A stretch of 64,000 nt of DNA, taken from the NCBI RefSeq assembly GCF_029211185.1, contig NZ_JARGDO010000001.1:97414-161413 (forward strand), in the 5' to 3' direction. The notes beneath the pieces are model-generated. The model was not told the DNA's origin. It saw only the letters and a program-made list of their open reading frames with translations, and did not search any database. The stretch is from Tessaracoccus caeni (GTDB lineage: Bacteria > Actinomycetota > Actinomycetes > Propionibacteriales > Propionibacteriaceae). Position numbers and translations under genes: made by a program. The stretch's first letter is position 1. Each line of letters begins with the position of its first letter. This document shows, in pieces, positions 9,801-17,447 of the stretch.

Positions 9801-10702
9801 CGGGCGGTGCCCGCGTCGATCACGTAGCGGATTCCGGGCACCGTGATCGAGGTCTCGGCGACGTTGGTGGCCAGCACGATGCGTCGCCGCGAGTGGCGCT
9901 GGAAGATCTTGTTCTGATCGGCGGCGGACAGGCGCGCGAACAGAGGCAGCACGTCGACGTCGCGCAGGTCGAGACCGGCGATGGCGTCGGCGGCGTCGCG
10001 GATCTCCCGCTCGCCGCTCAGAAACACCAGGATGTCGCCTCCGCCGGGCTCCGTCAGCAGCTCCACGACGGCCTCGGCGATGGCGTCGAACTCGTCCTGG
10101 TCCTCGGCGGGAGGGCGGTAGCGCACCTCCACCGGGTAGGTTCGGCCGCTGACCTCGACGACAGGCGCGTCGTCGAAGTGCTCGGAGAAACGCGCGGTGT
10201 CGATGGTGGCGGAGGTGACGATCACCCGCAGCTCAGGCCTGCGCGGGAGAAGCTGCTTGAGGTAGCCGAGCAAGAAGTCGATGTTGAGGCTGCGCTCGTG
10301 GGCCTCGTCGATGATGATCGTGTCGTAGCGCCGCAGTTCGCGGTCGTGGGTGAGTTCGGCCAGCAAGATGCCGTCGGTCATCACCTTGATCCGGGTATCG
10401 GCCGACGTCTGCCGACTGAACCGCACCTGAAAGCCGACGAAACTGCCGAGCTCGGTGCCGCATTCTTCCGCGATGCGCTGCGCCACCGTCCGGGCGGCGA
10501 TGCGTCGCGGCTGGGTGTGAGCGATGCGTTCTCGGCCCGCGAGCAGGCAGATCTTGGGCAGCTGGGTGGTCTTGCCCGATCCTGTCTCGCCCGCGACCAC
10601 CACCACTTGGTGGTCGCGGATCAACTGCGCGATCCGATCGGCCTCCGCCGCGATGGGGAGGTTCGGATCGACCTCTATCGCCGGGGTGTCCGGACGGCTC
10701 AC
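6881..10702 (-). CDS. hrpA: DEAH-box ATP-dependent RNA helicase HrpA
   Basis: A large 1273-residue DEAH/RHA helicase that unwinds or remodels RNA using ATP; in proteobacteria HrpA is linked to mRNA processing and stalled-ribosome rescue. Motif I is GETGSGKTTQ (near residue 40), then motif Ia TQPRRIAA, motif II DEAH in IIIDEAHERS, motif III TSATID, motif V with NVAETSITV, and motif VI QRAGRCGR. Helicase-associated HA2 and OB-fold domains and the long DUF3418 C-terminal region typical of HrpA follow. GTG start at 10702 overlaps the stop of the universal stress gene by 4 bp (GTGA), so translation is probably coupled. Length matches full HrpA. Confidence 0.96.
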   Translation of the reverse strand: MSRPDTPAIEVDPNLPIAAEADRIAQLIRDHQVVVVAGETGSGKTTQLPKICLLAGRERIAHTQPRRIAARTVAQRIAEECGTELGSFVGFQVRFSRQTSADTRIKVMTDGILLAELTHDRELRRYDTIIIDEAHERSLNIDFLLGYLKQLLPRRPELRVIVTSATIDTARFSEHFDDAPVVEVSGRTYPVEVRYRPPAEDQDEFDAIAEAVVELLTEPGGGDILVFLSGEREIRDAADAIAGLDLRDVDVLPLFARLSAADQNKIFQRHSRRRIVLATNVAETSITVPGIRYVIDAGTARISRYSARTKVQRLPIEPISQASANQRAGRCGRLGPGVAIRLYDEDDFLARPEFSDPEILRTNLATVVLLMAESGLGDIESFPFVEAPVVSQINDGIRVLQELGAIQRRDRRGVRLTRIGHTLARMPVDPRLGRMLIEANTRGCLRTVMVLVAGLTVPDVRERPAEFQAQADQSHRRFWAASSSAPTEPESKEPKRHTAHTGTRRETEATAPSLEGGDFEVLFNIWNYLRQQRKDLSGSAFRRMCRDEYLHFLRFREWEDLVSQLREACKELDLKPQGDGAMPEVLTSLLSGLLSNVGLAEQERAQRQPGQRQKGRGRPLTEYNGARGAKFAIQPGSALAKSTPPLVMAFELVETSRLWARTVAPVKPEWIEQVGGHVITRTVSEPRWSSRTATVIASERLTLFGVPIVAGRRTSYAAEHPVEAREIFIRSALVEGDWRTNSKLLAANRAALEDAAKQTDRMRRPDLLISDDTLYAFYDARIPSHVVSGASFDKWLRGLKPDEWPRLTVDDCVTDPTQLRASDFPDRWVIGGHKLPVRYVFDPGAGADGATVTVRVELLNQLSGAPFSWQVPGLRRELATELIRSLPKAVRTSFVPAPDFAAKALTWLQERGEIGKGSFTEAVGRALLALTGTRVEPGQWHPETVPAHLRLAFQVIDNGREIARGDNLDELRERLVAKISAKLTASAGGLTATGQTSWTFGTVPTETTVAKGVRGYPALTDEGASVGLVVLDTESRARRSHIHGVRRLLTLTNPDPIRWVVSHMTMQEKLALAESPYPTVPDLLADAWLKASEQLAEAHGPAVKVRDAKAYDALALAVRQECADQTRRVMSIAASALTHVSAARRLLERCPRGDETAADVTAQLDDLFFNRFISATPDPWYQHLPRYAEAATLRLEAALVNPTRDRRAQAELDDVEQAYADLTDAQPAGPLSPEVEEIAFLIEELRVSLFAQRLRTAVPISPKRVRQAIRAAG

Positions 10703-11571
10703 TTGGCGATGTAGAGCGGGCAGAGCGCGTGGGCCATGAGGCCTCGCATCAAGCCGCCCAGCGCGAAGCCCGGGATGCTCGACTCCCCGACGCCCAGCAC
10801 CAGCAGATCGTAGTTGGCGCTGCGCGAGACCAGCTCGTTGATGGGGCTGTCGGCCACCACGTCGATCACGCTCTCGACGTCCGGATACTTCTCCCGCAGC
10901 GGCGCCGTGATCGCCTCGATGCCTCCCCGGGTGAAGGACAGTTGATCCTCGAGCTGGGCCGGCGTGAGCTTGCTGGAGAACAGGCCGACGGGCGGCTGCA
11001 GCACATGCACGATCTCCAGCTTGGCGCCGAGCAGCTGAGCCTGGCGGAAGCCGGCCTCAAGCGTCGACTTCGAGCCCGGGTTGGTGTTCACGCCGACGCC
11101 GACGAGGCCACGCCCGCCCACGCGGGGCGGGTGAGCTGCCGCCGAGATCACGACGACGGGACACGATGCGTTGGCCGCCACCGAGACGCTGGTGGAGCCG
11201 ACGAACATCCGCTCCAGCCCGGAGACGGCGCGTCGGCCGACCACCACCAGGTCGGCCATCTCGCTGAGCCTCGACATCACGCCGCCAGGCGTGCCCATGA
11301 CCACCTCTGTGCGGATCCGGTCTTCCGGAAGCCCCTCGTTGATGGCCTCCATCTTGGCCTGTTCGTTGGCCGTGACTCCGGCCTCCTGCAGCACCTCGGG
11401 GTCGTAGACGACGCCCCAGGCGCCGGCCATCAAGGTGTCATCGACCGCGTTGACGAAGAGACATTCGCCGTCGACCATCTTCGCGGCACGAGCGGCGAAG
11501 CGGACGGCGCGAAGGCCGTCCTCGCTGCCGTCGACACCGGTGACGATCAGTGGCCTGTTGGACTCGTTCAT
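10699..11571 (-). CDS. Universal stress protein with two UspA domains
   Basis: A 290-residue cytosolic protein with two tandem Usp domains. The first starts at PLIVTGVDGSEDGLRAV and ends with the ATP-binding type motif near VVGRRAVSGLERMFVGSTSV; the second starts at GLVGVGVNTNPGSK and contains LVLGVGESSIPGFALGGL. The start is ATG 11571, preceded by AGGGAG with 7-nt spacing; the upstream in-frame extension to 11658 is not used. It lies 13 bp after the PNPOx-like gene and overlaps hrpA, so the three form one operon. The family binds ATP and supports survival in stress or hypoxia; its role with an RNA helicase is not known to me. Confidence 0.9.
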   Translation of the reverse strand: MNESNRPLIVTGVDGSEDGLRAVRFAARAAKMVDGECLFVNAVDDTLMAGAWGVVYDPEVLQEAGVTANEQAKMEAINEGLPEDRIRTEVVMGTPGGVMSRLSEMADLVVVGRRAVSGLERMFVGSTSVSVAANASCPVVVISAAAHPPRVGGRGLVGVGVNTNPGSKSTLEAGFRQAQLLGAKLEIVHVLQPPVGLFSSKLTPAQLEDQLSFTRGGIEAITAPLREKYPDVESVIDVVADSPINELVSRSANYDLLVLGVGESSIPGFALGGLMRGLMAHALCPLYIAK

Positions 11572-11584
11572 CTGCGTTCTCCCT

Positions 11585-11983
11585 TCAGCGACGTACGCCA
11601 GAGACGACTCGCCCATCGATGGTACGGGGATCGATGGCGATGCCTGCGGTGCGGCCATCCACGAGCCAGGATGCGGGTTGGCTGCCTTCTGGTGCGGGTC
11701 CGGTGAGCCCGCGAACCAGAACCGACCATCCCAAGGCTTCCTCCGCGTCGATGTCGTCGACGAGGAAGGCGACCTCGGCAGGATCGGTCAGTCTCGACAG
11801 GGTCGTGCCCGGTTTGGTGTGGAAGACGATCTGCCCGTCGACGTACCGGAAGTTCACCGGCACGACGGACAATCCGAACTCGCCTTGCCAGGCGATCCGG
11901 CCGAGTTCTGCCGACATCAGAAGGTTCAGGCACTCGTCCGAGTCCAGCACCTCGAAGTAGGTCACCGCGTCGTGGTTGGTCAT
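11585..11983 (-). CDS. Pyridoxamine 5'-phosphate oxidase-like (flavin-binding split barrel) protein
   Basis: A 132-residue protein of the PNPOx-like split-barrel family, which bind FMN, F420 or heme. The N-terminal helix (SDECLNLLMSAELGRIAW) is followed by barrel strands VVPVNFRYVDGQIVFHT and KPGTTLSRL, as in small actinobacterial pyridoxamine 5'-phosphate oxidase-related proteins. Actual substrate cannot be told. The ATG at 11983 follows TACGCT by 6 nt, giving a leaderless start; GGAGG directly before ATG is too close to be a working ribosome-binding site. First gene of an operon with the universal stress protein and hrpA. Confidence 0.85.
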   Translation of the reverse strand: MTNHDAVTYFEVLDSDECLNLLMSAELGRIAWQGEFGLSVVPVNFRYVDGQIVFHTKPGTTLSRLTDPAEVAFLVDDIDAEEALGWSVLVRGLTGPAPEGSQPASWLVDGRTAGIAIDPRTIDGRVVSGVRR

Positions 11984-11989
11984 GCCTCC

Positions 11990-11995
11990 AGCGTA
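11990..11995 (-). promoter_or_regulatory. -10 box of a leaderless promoter (PNPOx-like gene)
   Basis: TACGCT on the minus strand ends 6 nt before the ATG at 11983, placing the transcription start at or beside the start codon. No clear -35 element. Confidence 0.5.
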
Positions 11996-12155
11996 GTCGC
12001 CCCCGGCCGTCACGTGTGCGGATAGCGCGCCGCGCCGCAGCCAGATTGTTACTTTGCCTTTCCGTCTGGTTCCCACCGCCCCTCGTTGAGACATGACTAG
12101 TTCCGCGAGACCAGGGGGCTCGAGCCCGAGAACGGAACAGCCAGCCCCTTGTGCT

Positions 12156-12800
12156 CTAGCCGAGTCGAGGCAGTGAGCCGGCCGTTCCGCGGAGCCGAAC
12201 CACCACGAGGCCCGCAAGCAAGGCCACAACGCCGAGCACCACGCTGCCGACTGACGGGTCCGGCCGTGCCGGCCATGCCCACCAGGCAAGATCGCCGAAG
12301 AGCCGGGCACCGAGCAGTCCGGACAGCGCCGCGTGGAGCCCGGGAACCACCCACGCCATCCGATAGCCGACGACAACGGTGGAGAGCAGTGCCTCGCTGG
12401 TCGCGGTGAGAACAACCACCGTGCTGGCGGCGACCTGTCCAGGGGCTTCGACGGCGATGATTCCGAGATACAGACCCACCAGCATCACGACCCTCAGTTG
12501 GCCGGCTAAACGGCGAGTGGGCACGGCCATCCGCCAGACCGCGTCGGACGGTTCGACAACGCAGAACGCCGCCGCGATCCCGACAACGGTGCCAAACAGT
12601 AGCGCCACCGGGCCATCGGTGGCTTCCAACGCCCGCAGCTGCGGGGCGATCATCGTCGCGGGCAGCCTCGCCTGAACGAGTGCGAGCACAGCCACCACGG
12701 GAACGAGTACTCGCACGGCGCCCGCTCGGGTCCACGGGAGGTGAGCCAGCCGTCGCCGAAGGCTTCTCTGTGGGGAGTCAGCCGGCAAGTCAGCGCTCAT
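12156..12800 (-). CDS. Multi-pass membrane protein of an ABC transporter operon
   Basis: 214 residues with about six hydrophobic segments; probably a second membrane subunit of the ABC transporter encoded just upstream. ATG at 12800 overlaps the stop of the preceding gene (ATGA), which fixes the start; the frame extends upstream to 12896 without a signal. No family motif recognised. Substrate unknown. Last gene of the operon running from 15162. Confidence 0.75.
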   Translation of the reverse strand: MSADLPADSPQRSLRRRLAHLPWTRAGAVRVLVPVVAVLALVQARLPATMIAPQLRALEATDGPVALLFGTVVGIAAAFCVVEPSDAVWRMAVPTRRLAGQLRVVMLVGLYLGIIAVEAPGQVAASTVVVLTATSEALLSTVVVGYRMAWVVPGLHAALSGLLGARLFGDLAWWAWPARPDPSVGSVVLGVVALLAGLVVVRLRGTAGSLPRLG

Positions 12801-14017
12801 CGGCATCCGCCTGCACGCAACGTCTCTTCGACCCACTCGGCCTGCTCCGACTCGGGCAGATCCATCACCATCGCTTCGACGCTGTCCGGCCACCACTGGC
12901 CCGTCACCCGAGCGCTGAACCAGGCGGCGATGTCCGCCGAGGCCTGCTCGCCCTCACGCGTGGCGTCACACTGAGGAAGCACCGCGAACATCGCCTCGTC
13001 GGCGAGGATCTCCGGGTCCGCCACGTCCAAGACATAGATCCGTCGCCCTTCGACAGACTCGGGCAAGCCATCCTGGGCGAAGACCGCTGGAGCCGCCCAG
13101 TACTCGGCCGCCAACGAGCGGGCCCGCGCGAGCACCCGAAGTTGCGGCTCCAGCGCGTCGCCCATCATCGGCCACACGCAGAGCGTCGTCTGATCCCGTT
13201 GTTCACAGACCGGTGGCTCCGTCAGGGGTAGGTTCTCGATCCGCGACGGCCCGAAATAGGCCCCAGCTCCGATGGCGACGGCGAGGGCGAGGGCGCTAGA
13301 CGCGACCAAAGGTGCCTTCCACCGTGTTCGCCTCGCCAGAGTGGCACCAACGCCGGCGAGCACCGCGACACACGCCCAACTATGGAGCAGCAACGGCCCT
13401 AAGCCCGGATGCTTGTACGGCGCGAAGTAGGTGCTGGCATCGAGCGGAGCCAGCAGTGACCACCACCACGTCCCGTCCAGCATCACCGTCCCGTACAGCC
13501 AGGAGAAGATGCCCAGCGCGATGACGGCGGACCAGCCAAAGCCCTCCACATGTGCGCCGATCACCGCTCCGATTGCGGCAGCCGCCAACAGAAGAAGCGC
13601 GCACAAGACCCAGGGAAGCAGCATTCGAAGCGTGAACGGCTCCCCCAGCGGAAGCCTCACCAGGGTGGACGACAGGATCTGGGCCACAGCGATTACCACC
13701 GCCCAGAGCGAGCCGGCGGCCCACCCCGTCCGCGCCGGAAAGTAGCGGCCCGAGGCACTGGAGCGAGCCACGTCGCCGAGGCCCGACGAGCGGCCGCTCA
13801 CCTGCAGGCACACCGCTCCGGCGAGAAGCGGGGCGGTGAAGAGGCATACCAGGGGTGCCAGCGTCGTCCGGTCGGGCCACGAGGTGCCATCGAGCTTCGT
13901 CATCCCCGACACTGCTATCGCAATCACGAGACCGATAGCACCGCCGGCGAGCAGCGGGCCGGTCGCAGCCTCCAGCAGCAACAACCGGCCTCGCTCGCGG
14001 ACGGATGGGCTACTCAT
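12797..14017 (-). CDS. ABC transporter permease-like membrane protein with a C-terminal extracytoplasmic domain
   Basis: 406 residues. About six transmembrane helices fill residues 20-260 (ABC-2-like layout), then a final helix near residue 265-285 and a C-terminal domain of about 115 residues with five Cys, predicted outside the cell. ATG 14017 overlaps the ATPase stop by 4 bp (ATGA). The gene is clearly the membrane partner of the ATPase. The outer domain is not one I recognise and could bind the exported or sensed ligand (inference). Confidence 0.75.
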   Translation of the reverse strand: MSSPSVRERGRLLLLEAATGPLLAGGAIGLVIAIAVSGMTKLDGTSWPDRTTLAPLVCLFTAPLLAGAVCLQVSGRSSGLGDVARSSASGRYFPARTGWAAGSLWAVVIAVAQILSSTLVRLPLGEPFTLRMLLPWVLCALLLLAAAAIGAVIGAHVEGFGWSAVIALGIFSWLYGTVMLDGTWWWSLLAPLDASTYFAPYKHPGLGPLLLHSWACVAVLAGVGATLARRTRWKAPLVASSALALAVAIGAGAYFGPSRIENLPLTEPPVCEQRDQTTLCVWPMMGDALEPQLRVLARARSLAAEYWAAPAVFAQDGLPESVEGRRIYVLDVADPEILADEAMFAVLPQCDATREGEQASADIAAWFSARVTGQWWPDSVEAMVMDLPESEQAEWVEETLRAGGCR

Positions 14018-14736
14018 GCATCCTCGCTCGGATCCACGTAACGCAAATAGCCGCGCTCGACGCTCTCCGCCGTCACCGGCCCGCCGTCGCACAGTTCGGC
14101 GATCGGACCATGGAACGCGACGCGGCCGTGATCGAGCACTACGACCTCCTCCGCCAGGCCTGCAACATCGTCGACCATGTGCGTCGCCAACAACAACTGG
14201 CAATCCAGCTCTGCCAGATAGGTTCTGAGCCGCGAACGCTGCTGCGGATCCAGACCCACGGTGGGCTCATCGACCACCACCACACTCGGGGCATGCACCA
14301 GAGCCTGGGCGATGCACACGCGCTGACGCATGCCACCCGAGAGCGTCTTGATTCGGGAGGACCGGCGATCCGCAAGGTCCACCATCTCCAACGCCCGCGT
14401 CACCGCCGGCTCCAAGTCCGAGCATCGATGCATCCACCCCGCGTAGGCCAGGAACTCCTCGACGGTGTACGCCCCAGGGAGATCCATCCGTTGCGGCACA
14501 TACCCGAACCGGCCCCGCGCCGCACTGCGCCCCCGGGCGTCATTCAGGCTGATCCCGTCGACCTCCAGATGACCGCTTTGCAACGGCAGGATCGTGGTGA
14601 TCAGCTTCAGGAACGTCGATTTGCCCGCACCATTGGGCCCCAACAGCGCAACCCGATCCGACTCCAACGACAACGATATGTCCCCAAGGGCAAGAACCTG
14701 CTTGTAGCTATGTCTCACCCCGGATGAAAGGATCAT
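14014..14736 (-). CDS. ABC transporter ATP-binding protein
   Basis: A 240-residue nucleotide-binding domain: Walker A GPNGAGKST near residue 35, Q-loop VPQRMD, signature LSGGMRQR, Walker B VVVVDEPT, and H-loop LLATHMVDD. It resembles the ABC-2/DrrA-type exporter ATPases. Nine base pairs separate it from the secreted-protein gene upstream. A TAGCGT box ends 6 nt before ATG 14736 and overlaps that gene's stop codon, so it may have its own leaderless promoter. Works with the two membrane proteins downstream. Confidence 0.9.
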   Translation of the reverse strand: MILSSGVRHSYKQVLALGDISLSLESDRVALLGPNGAGKSTFLKLITTILPLQSGHLEVDGISLNDARGRSAARGRFGYVPQRMDLPGAYTVEEFLAYAGWMHRCSDLEPAVTRALEMVDLADRRSSRIKTLSGGMRQRVCIAQALVHAPSVVVVDEPTVGLDPQQRSRLRTYLAELDCQLLLATHMVDDVAGLAEEVVVLDHGRVAFHGPIAELCDGGPVTAESVERGYLRYVDPSEDA

Positions 14737-14742
14737 TGCGTC

Positions 14743-14748
14743 ACGCTA
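14743..14748 (-). promoter_or_regulatory. -10 box overlapping the stop codon of the upstream gene
   Basis: TAGCGT (minus strand) lies 6 nt before the ATPase ATG and includes the TAG stop of the small secreted protein. It could drive leaderless transporter mRNA independent of the secreted protein. Confidence 0.4.
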
Positions 14749-15162
14749 GCAGAACTCGCCGTAACCGTTCGCATCAGGCCCACTCGCGGAGGTGTAGTTC
14801 CACGTCACGTTGGGGTAGTATTTCAAGCTGGAGTCAGTCGTCACGTATGACGTGGTCTTCTTGGCATCCGAATAGTAGGCAGACGTTGTCTGCAGCACCG
14901 GATCAGCAAGAATTGCCCGGTGACGCCGGATTTCCGAGACAAACTGAACCTTCGCCTTGGATCCAGGCGCATCAAGGCACTGCCGTATTTTGGACTTTCC
15001 CGTCACCTTGTTTCCGTCGGCATTCCCCGATGAATGACTGTAGTAGAACACCACACTCCCGGGGCCCCGAACAAAGTCACCAGACGCGGCATAAGCGATG
15101 CCGGTTCCGACGAGAATCGCCCCACCAATGAACGATACCGCGATCCGCTTCGATGCATGCAT
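14746..15162 (-). CDS. Small secreted protein of unknown function
   Basis: 138 residues. A signal peptide (MHASKRIAVSFIGG then hydrophobic, cleavage near AYA-A) is followed by a Ser/Thr/Tyr/Lys-rich mature part of about 113 residues with two Cys, one in the middle (IRQCLDA) and one as the last residue (YGEFC). ATG is preceded by AGAAAGGA at 6-nt spacing. No homolog recognised. It heads the operon with the ABC transporter, so it may be the export substrate, a bacteriocin-like product, or a ligand-binding partner. The Cys pair could form one disulphide linking the C-terminus to the core (inference). Confidence 0.75.
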   Translation of the reverse strand: MHASKRIAVSFIGGAILVGTGIAYAASGDFVRGPGSVVFYYSHSSGNADGNKVTGKSKIRQCLDAPGSKAKVQFVSEIRRHRAILADPVLQTTSAYYSDAKKTTSYVTTDSSLKYYPNVTWNYTSASGPDANGYGEFC

Positions 15163-15449
15163 AAACGATCCTTTCTACCGTACTTCACAGGCGCGACTCG
15201 GCGCCTCAAAACCAAACTGAAGACCAATAGCGTCATGCGCGTCAATGCCAACAACGCAAACCTGTCTGTTCGGGCAACCGGATCGCCGCAATCCTGCCCA
15301 CTAAGACAAGGTGCCACAGGCGTGGACTTATCGGCATCCAGATGAACGCCAAGAGATCCACGGGCACCGGCGTCGGGAGGAAACCGGAGCGTCGCCCTAA
15401 CCTCGATCTTTCATGGGGTGGCTCGACCGGGCTAGAAGAGCGTGTGGTG
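15163..15449. other. Intergenic region upstream of the secreted-protein operon
   Basis: No gene seen. It lies between a minus-strand stop (15450) and the minus-strand start at 15162. It is less GC-rich than its surroundings and includes a possible minus-strand promoter near 15212-15239 (TTGGCA, 16-nt spacer, TATTGG). A plus ORF beginning at 15342 is not credible. Confidence 0.5.
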
Positions 15450-16301
15450 TTACTCGGCGGTGAAGGTCGTGCGGCCGCCGAGGCGACCGGCCAGTTCGTC
15501 GTCGATGCCGTCGGCGATGTGGGCGATCACGCGGAGTGCGTGCCGCAGATGGGCCGGGACGAAGGGGTTGGCCGGCACGGACAACTGCACGAAGACCCGG
15601 TCGCGGTGCAGCGCGAACCGGCCATAACGCGACTCGACGTTGAGGTCGTTCAGCACTTCACAGGCCCTCGAGCGGCCGGAGACATCATGCACCAAGGGCG
15701 AGAAGACAACGAGCTCCTGGCAATCGGGCGTGGAGCGCAGGAAGACGACGGTTGAGCCGACTCGGATCGCCACGTCGCCCTGCGCGTCCCTCAGCGCCGG
15801 ATAGCCCATGATGTCGGCGAGCTCGGCGTCGACCAAGCGGTCCAACTCCGCCTGGGTCTCGGGCATCACGCCGATGACGGTGCGCTCCTCCTCGGGGGTC
15901 GCCCAGTCGGCGTTGCCGCGCAGCACCTCGGCCAACTGATCAGGCTCCAGGAACACGGGATGCAGCACGCCCATCGGCCCGGCGAGGGTGCGCGTGGCCA
16001 TTGAGGCCAGCTCGGTGGTGTTGTCCTGATCGACCGTGGCGTGGAACAACGCGCAGTCGTCGTCTGGCGACCGCCAGCCCAGCACGTTCCAGGCCGCGGT
16101 GAGACCGCCTTCCAGCAGCGTCGCGAGCACCTTGCCGTCGCGGTAGGAGAACCGCACCCCGAGATCCGGCTTTCCGGTGACGGAGATCGTCAGGTCGGAG
16201 GTGTCGTCCATGACGGAGAGCACCTCGTCGAGGCGCGCGCTGAACTCCCGCCAGGCCAGTCGGTTGGTCTCGTCGAAATCGAAGTCGTGCCAGTCCTCCA
16301 C
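15450..16301 (-). CDS. YbjN/TY-Chap-type protein of unknown function
   Basis: A 283-residue cytosolic protein without membrane segments. Two alpha-beta domains are visible: an N-terminal half with TISVTGKPDLGVRFSY and DDCALFHATVDQ, and a C-terminal half with VFLRSTPDCQELVVFSPL, LNDLNVESRYGRFAL and RDRVFVQLSVPANPFVP, which resembles the YbjN/CesT-like chaperone fold of actinobacterial TY-Chap proteins. The GTG start at 16301 is preceded by TACGTT 6 nt away, consistent with a leaderless message. It sits between the two transporter operons; a functional link is not shown by sequence. Confidence 0.75.
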   Translation of the reverse strand: MEDWHDFDFDETNRLAWREFSARLDEVLSVMDDTSDLTISVTGKPDLGVRFSYRDGKVLATLLEGGLTAAWNVLGWRSPDDDCALFHATVDQDNTTELASMATRTLAGPMGVLHPVFLEPDQLAEVLRGNADWATPEEERTVIGVMPETQAELDRLVDAELADIMGYPALRDAQGDVAIRVGSTVVFLRSTPDCQELVVFSPLVHDVSGRSRACEVLNDLNVESRYGRFALHRDRVFVQLSVPANPFVPAHLRHALRVIAHIADGIDDELAGRLGGRTTFTAE

Positions 16302-16307
16302 GAGTCG

Positions 16308-16313
16308 AACGTA
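16308..16313 (-). promoter_or_regulatory. -10 box of a leaderless promoter (YbjN-like gene)
   Basis: TACGTT on the minus strand ends 6 nt before the GTG start at 16301; no ribosome-binding site is present. Confidence 0.5.
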
Positions 16314-16352
16314 TCAGGCCGGTGTTACAGCTGCGGTCCGGCCCACCTATCA

Positions 16353-17447
16353 CTACGGGGTGCGGAGCACAGTGACAGGGTCTCGGGTGGCGGCGTAGAG
16401 CGCGGGTGGGATGGTGCTGGCGATCGCGGCAAGCAGCGCGAGCACCGCGATAGCGACGACGAAACCGGCCGGCGGGACCGCGTTAAGACGTGTGGTGAGC
16501 ACCAGGCCGGCCGCCACCCCGAGTGCGGCGCCGAGCAGTGCTGGGCCGGTTGTCCGTGCGGTGACCAGCGCGACGATCGTCGCCCGGTTCGCGCCCAGGG
16601 CACGGCGTCGGCCGAGATCCTTGCGGCGCACCAGGACATCAGCGAGCACTACGATCGCGGTGAGCAGCCCGCCCGCGCTGAGCACGCCGATCAGCAGGGT
16701 GCGGTTGTAGCCGGCAAGGTCACCGACCACTTGGTTGCGCAGCTCCGCGACGCCGATGGGCGAGGTGAGCTGGACGTCCTCGATCCGGCTGGGCGCGATC
16801 AGCGCGAGCACCAGAGCCTGGGCGGCCGCCGCCTGATGCGGACTCCGCGTGATCACCGACAACGTGTCGGTATCAACCGCACCGGGGTGGTAGAGCACGC
16901 CGGCGTCGTAGTCACCGAAGGGTTCCCTGGCCTGGAAAGCGCCAACGACGGCGTACTCGCCGCCGTTGGATGTGGGCTCGGTGACCCACCCGTAGGGTTC
17001 GATCATCCCGAGTTGCTGCTGCGCCGTCGTCGATACGAGGGCCTCTCCCGGGTTCGGCCAGCGACCGGCGGTGAGCGTGACCGCATCGGCGAAGTCGCCG
17101 ACGATTCCCCACGCCGGCACCCGAGCGCCACCGCTGCCGACCACGCCATTGACCAGATCGATCGCGGCCAGCGTGCCGATCACGCGTTCAGCCACCGACA
17201 GGCCGGAGGCCTGTTCCACGATGCTGGGACCGATCAACGCCTTGCCTTGCGCGTCGCGCACCACCAGCAGCCGCGAGCCGGCCTGGTCCATGCGGGCGTT
17301 GAGCTGTTCTTCCGCTGCCGCGCTGCGCCCCACCGTCGCGAGCGTGGTGGCCACCATCACCGCAACCAGCAGGCTCACCAGAGCCGACGGAACTTTACTG
17401 GCCCACGCGGTAGCGGCCGCCTCGCGCAGCAGGACGAGCGGTCTCAC
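16353..17447 (-). CDS. FtsX/MacB-type ABC transporter permease
   Basis: 364 residues: one N-terminal transmembrane helix (about 20-40), a large extracytoplasmic domain, then three C-terminal helices around 250-345 with ADVLVRRKDLGRRRALGANR, the FtsX-type cytoplasmic loop. This is the MacB/LolC topology used by mechanotransmission transporters that work with periplasmic fusion proteins. ATG 17447 overlaps the ATPase stop (ATGA). The gene ends in ATRDPVTVLR, the usual end of this family. Forms a transporter with the ATPase and the peptidoglycan-binding fusion protein upstream. Confidence 0.88.
   Translation of the reverse strand: MRPLVLLREAAATAWASKVPSALVSLLVAVMVATTLATVGRSAAAEEQLNARMDQAGSRLLVVRDAQGKALIGPSIVEQASGLSVAERVIGTLAAIDLVNGVVGSGGARVPAWGIVGDFADAVTLTAGRWPNPGEALVSTTAQQQLGMIEPYGWVTEPTSNGGEYAVVGAFQAREPFGDYDAGVLYHPGAVDTDTLSVITRSPHQAAAAQALVLALIAPSRIEDVQLTSPIGVAELRNQVVGDLAGYNRTLLIGVLSAGGLLTAIVVLADVLVRRKDLGRRRALGANRATIVALVTARTTGPALLGAALGVAAGLVLTTRLNAVPPAGFVVAIAVLALLAAIASTIPPALYAATRDPVTVLRTP

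Noticed and set aside
7859-10714. 951-codon plus ORF opposite hrpA
   Set aside because: Antisense of an unmistakable DEAH helicase; composition is that of a mirror frame.
15342-15755. Plus ORF of 137 codons upstream of and overlapping the YbjN-like gene
   Set aside because: Its second half is antisense to a well-formed gene and it lacks a ribosome-binding site.
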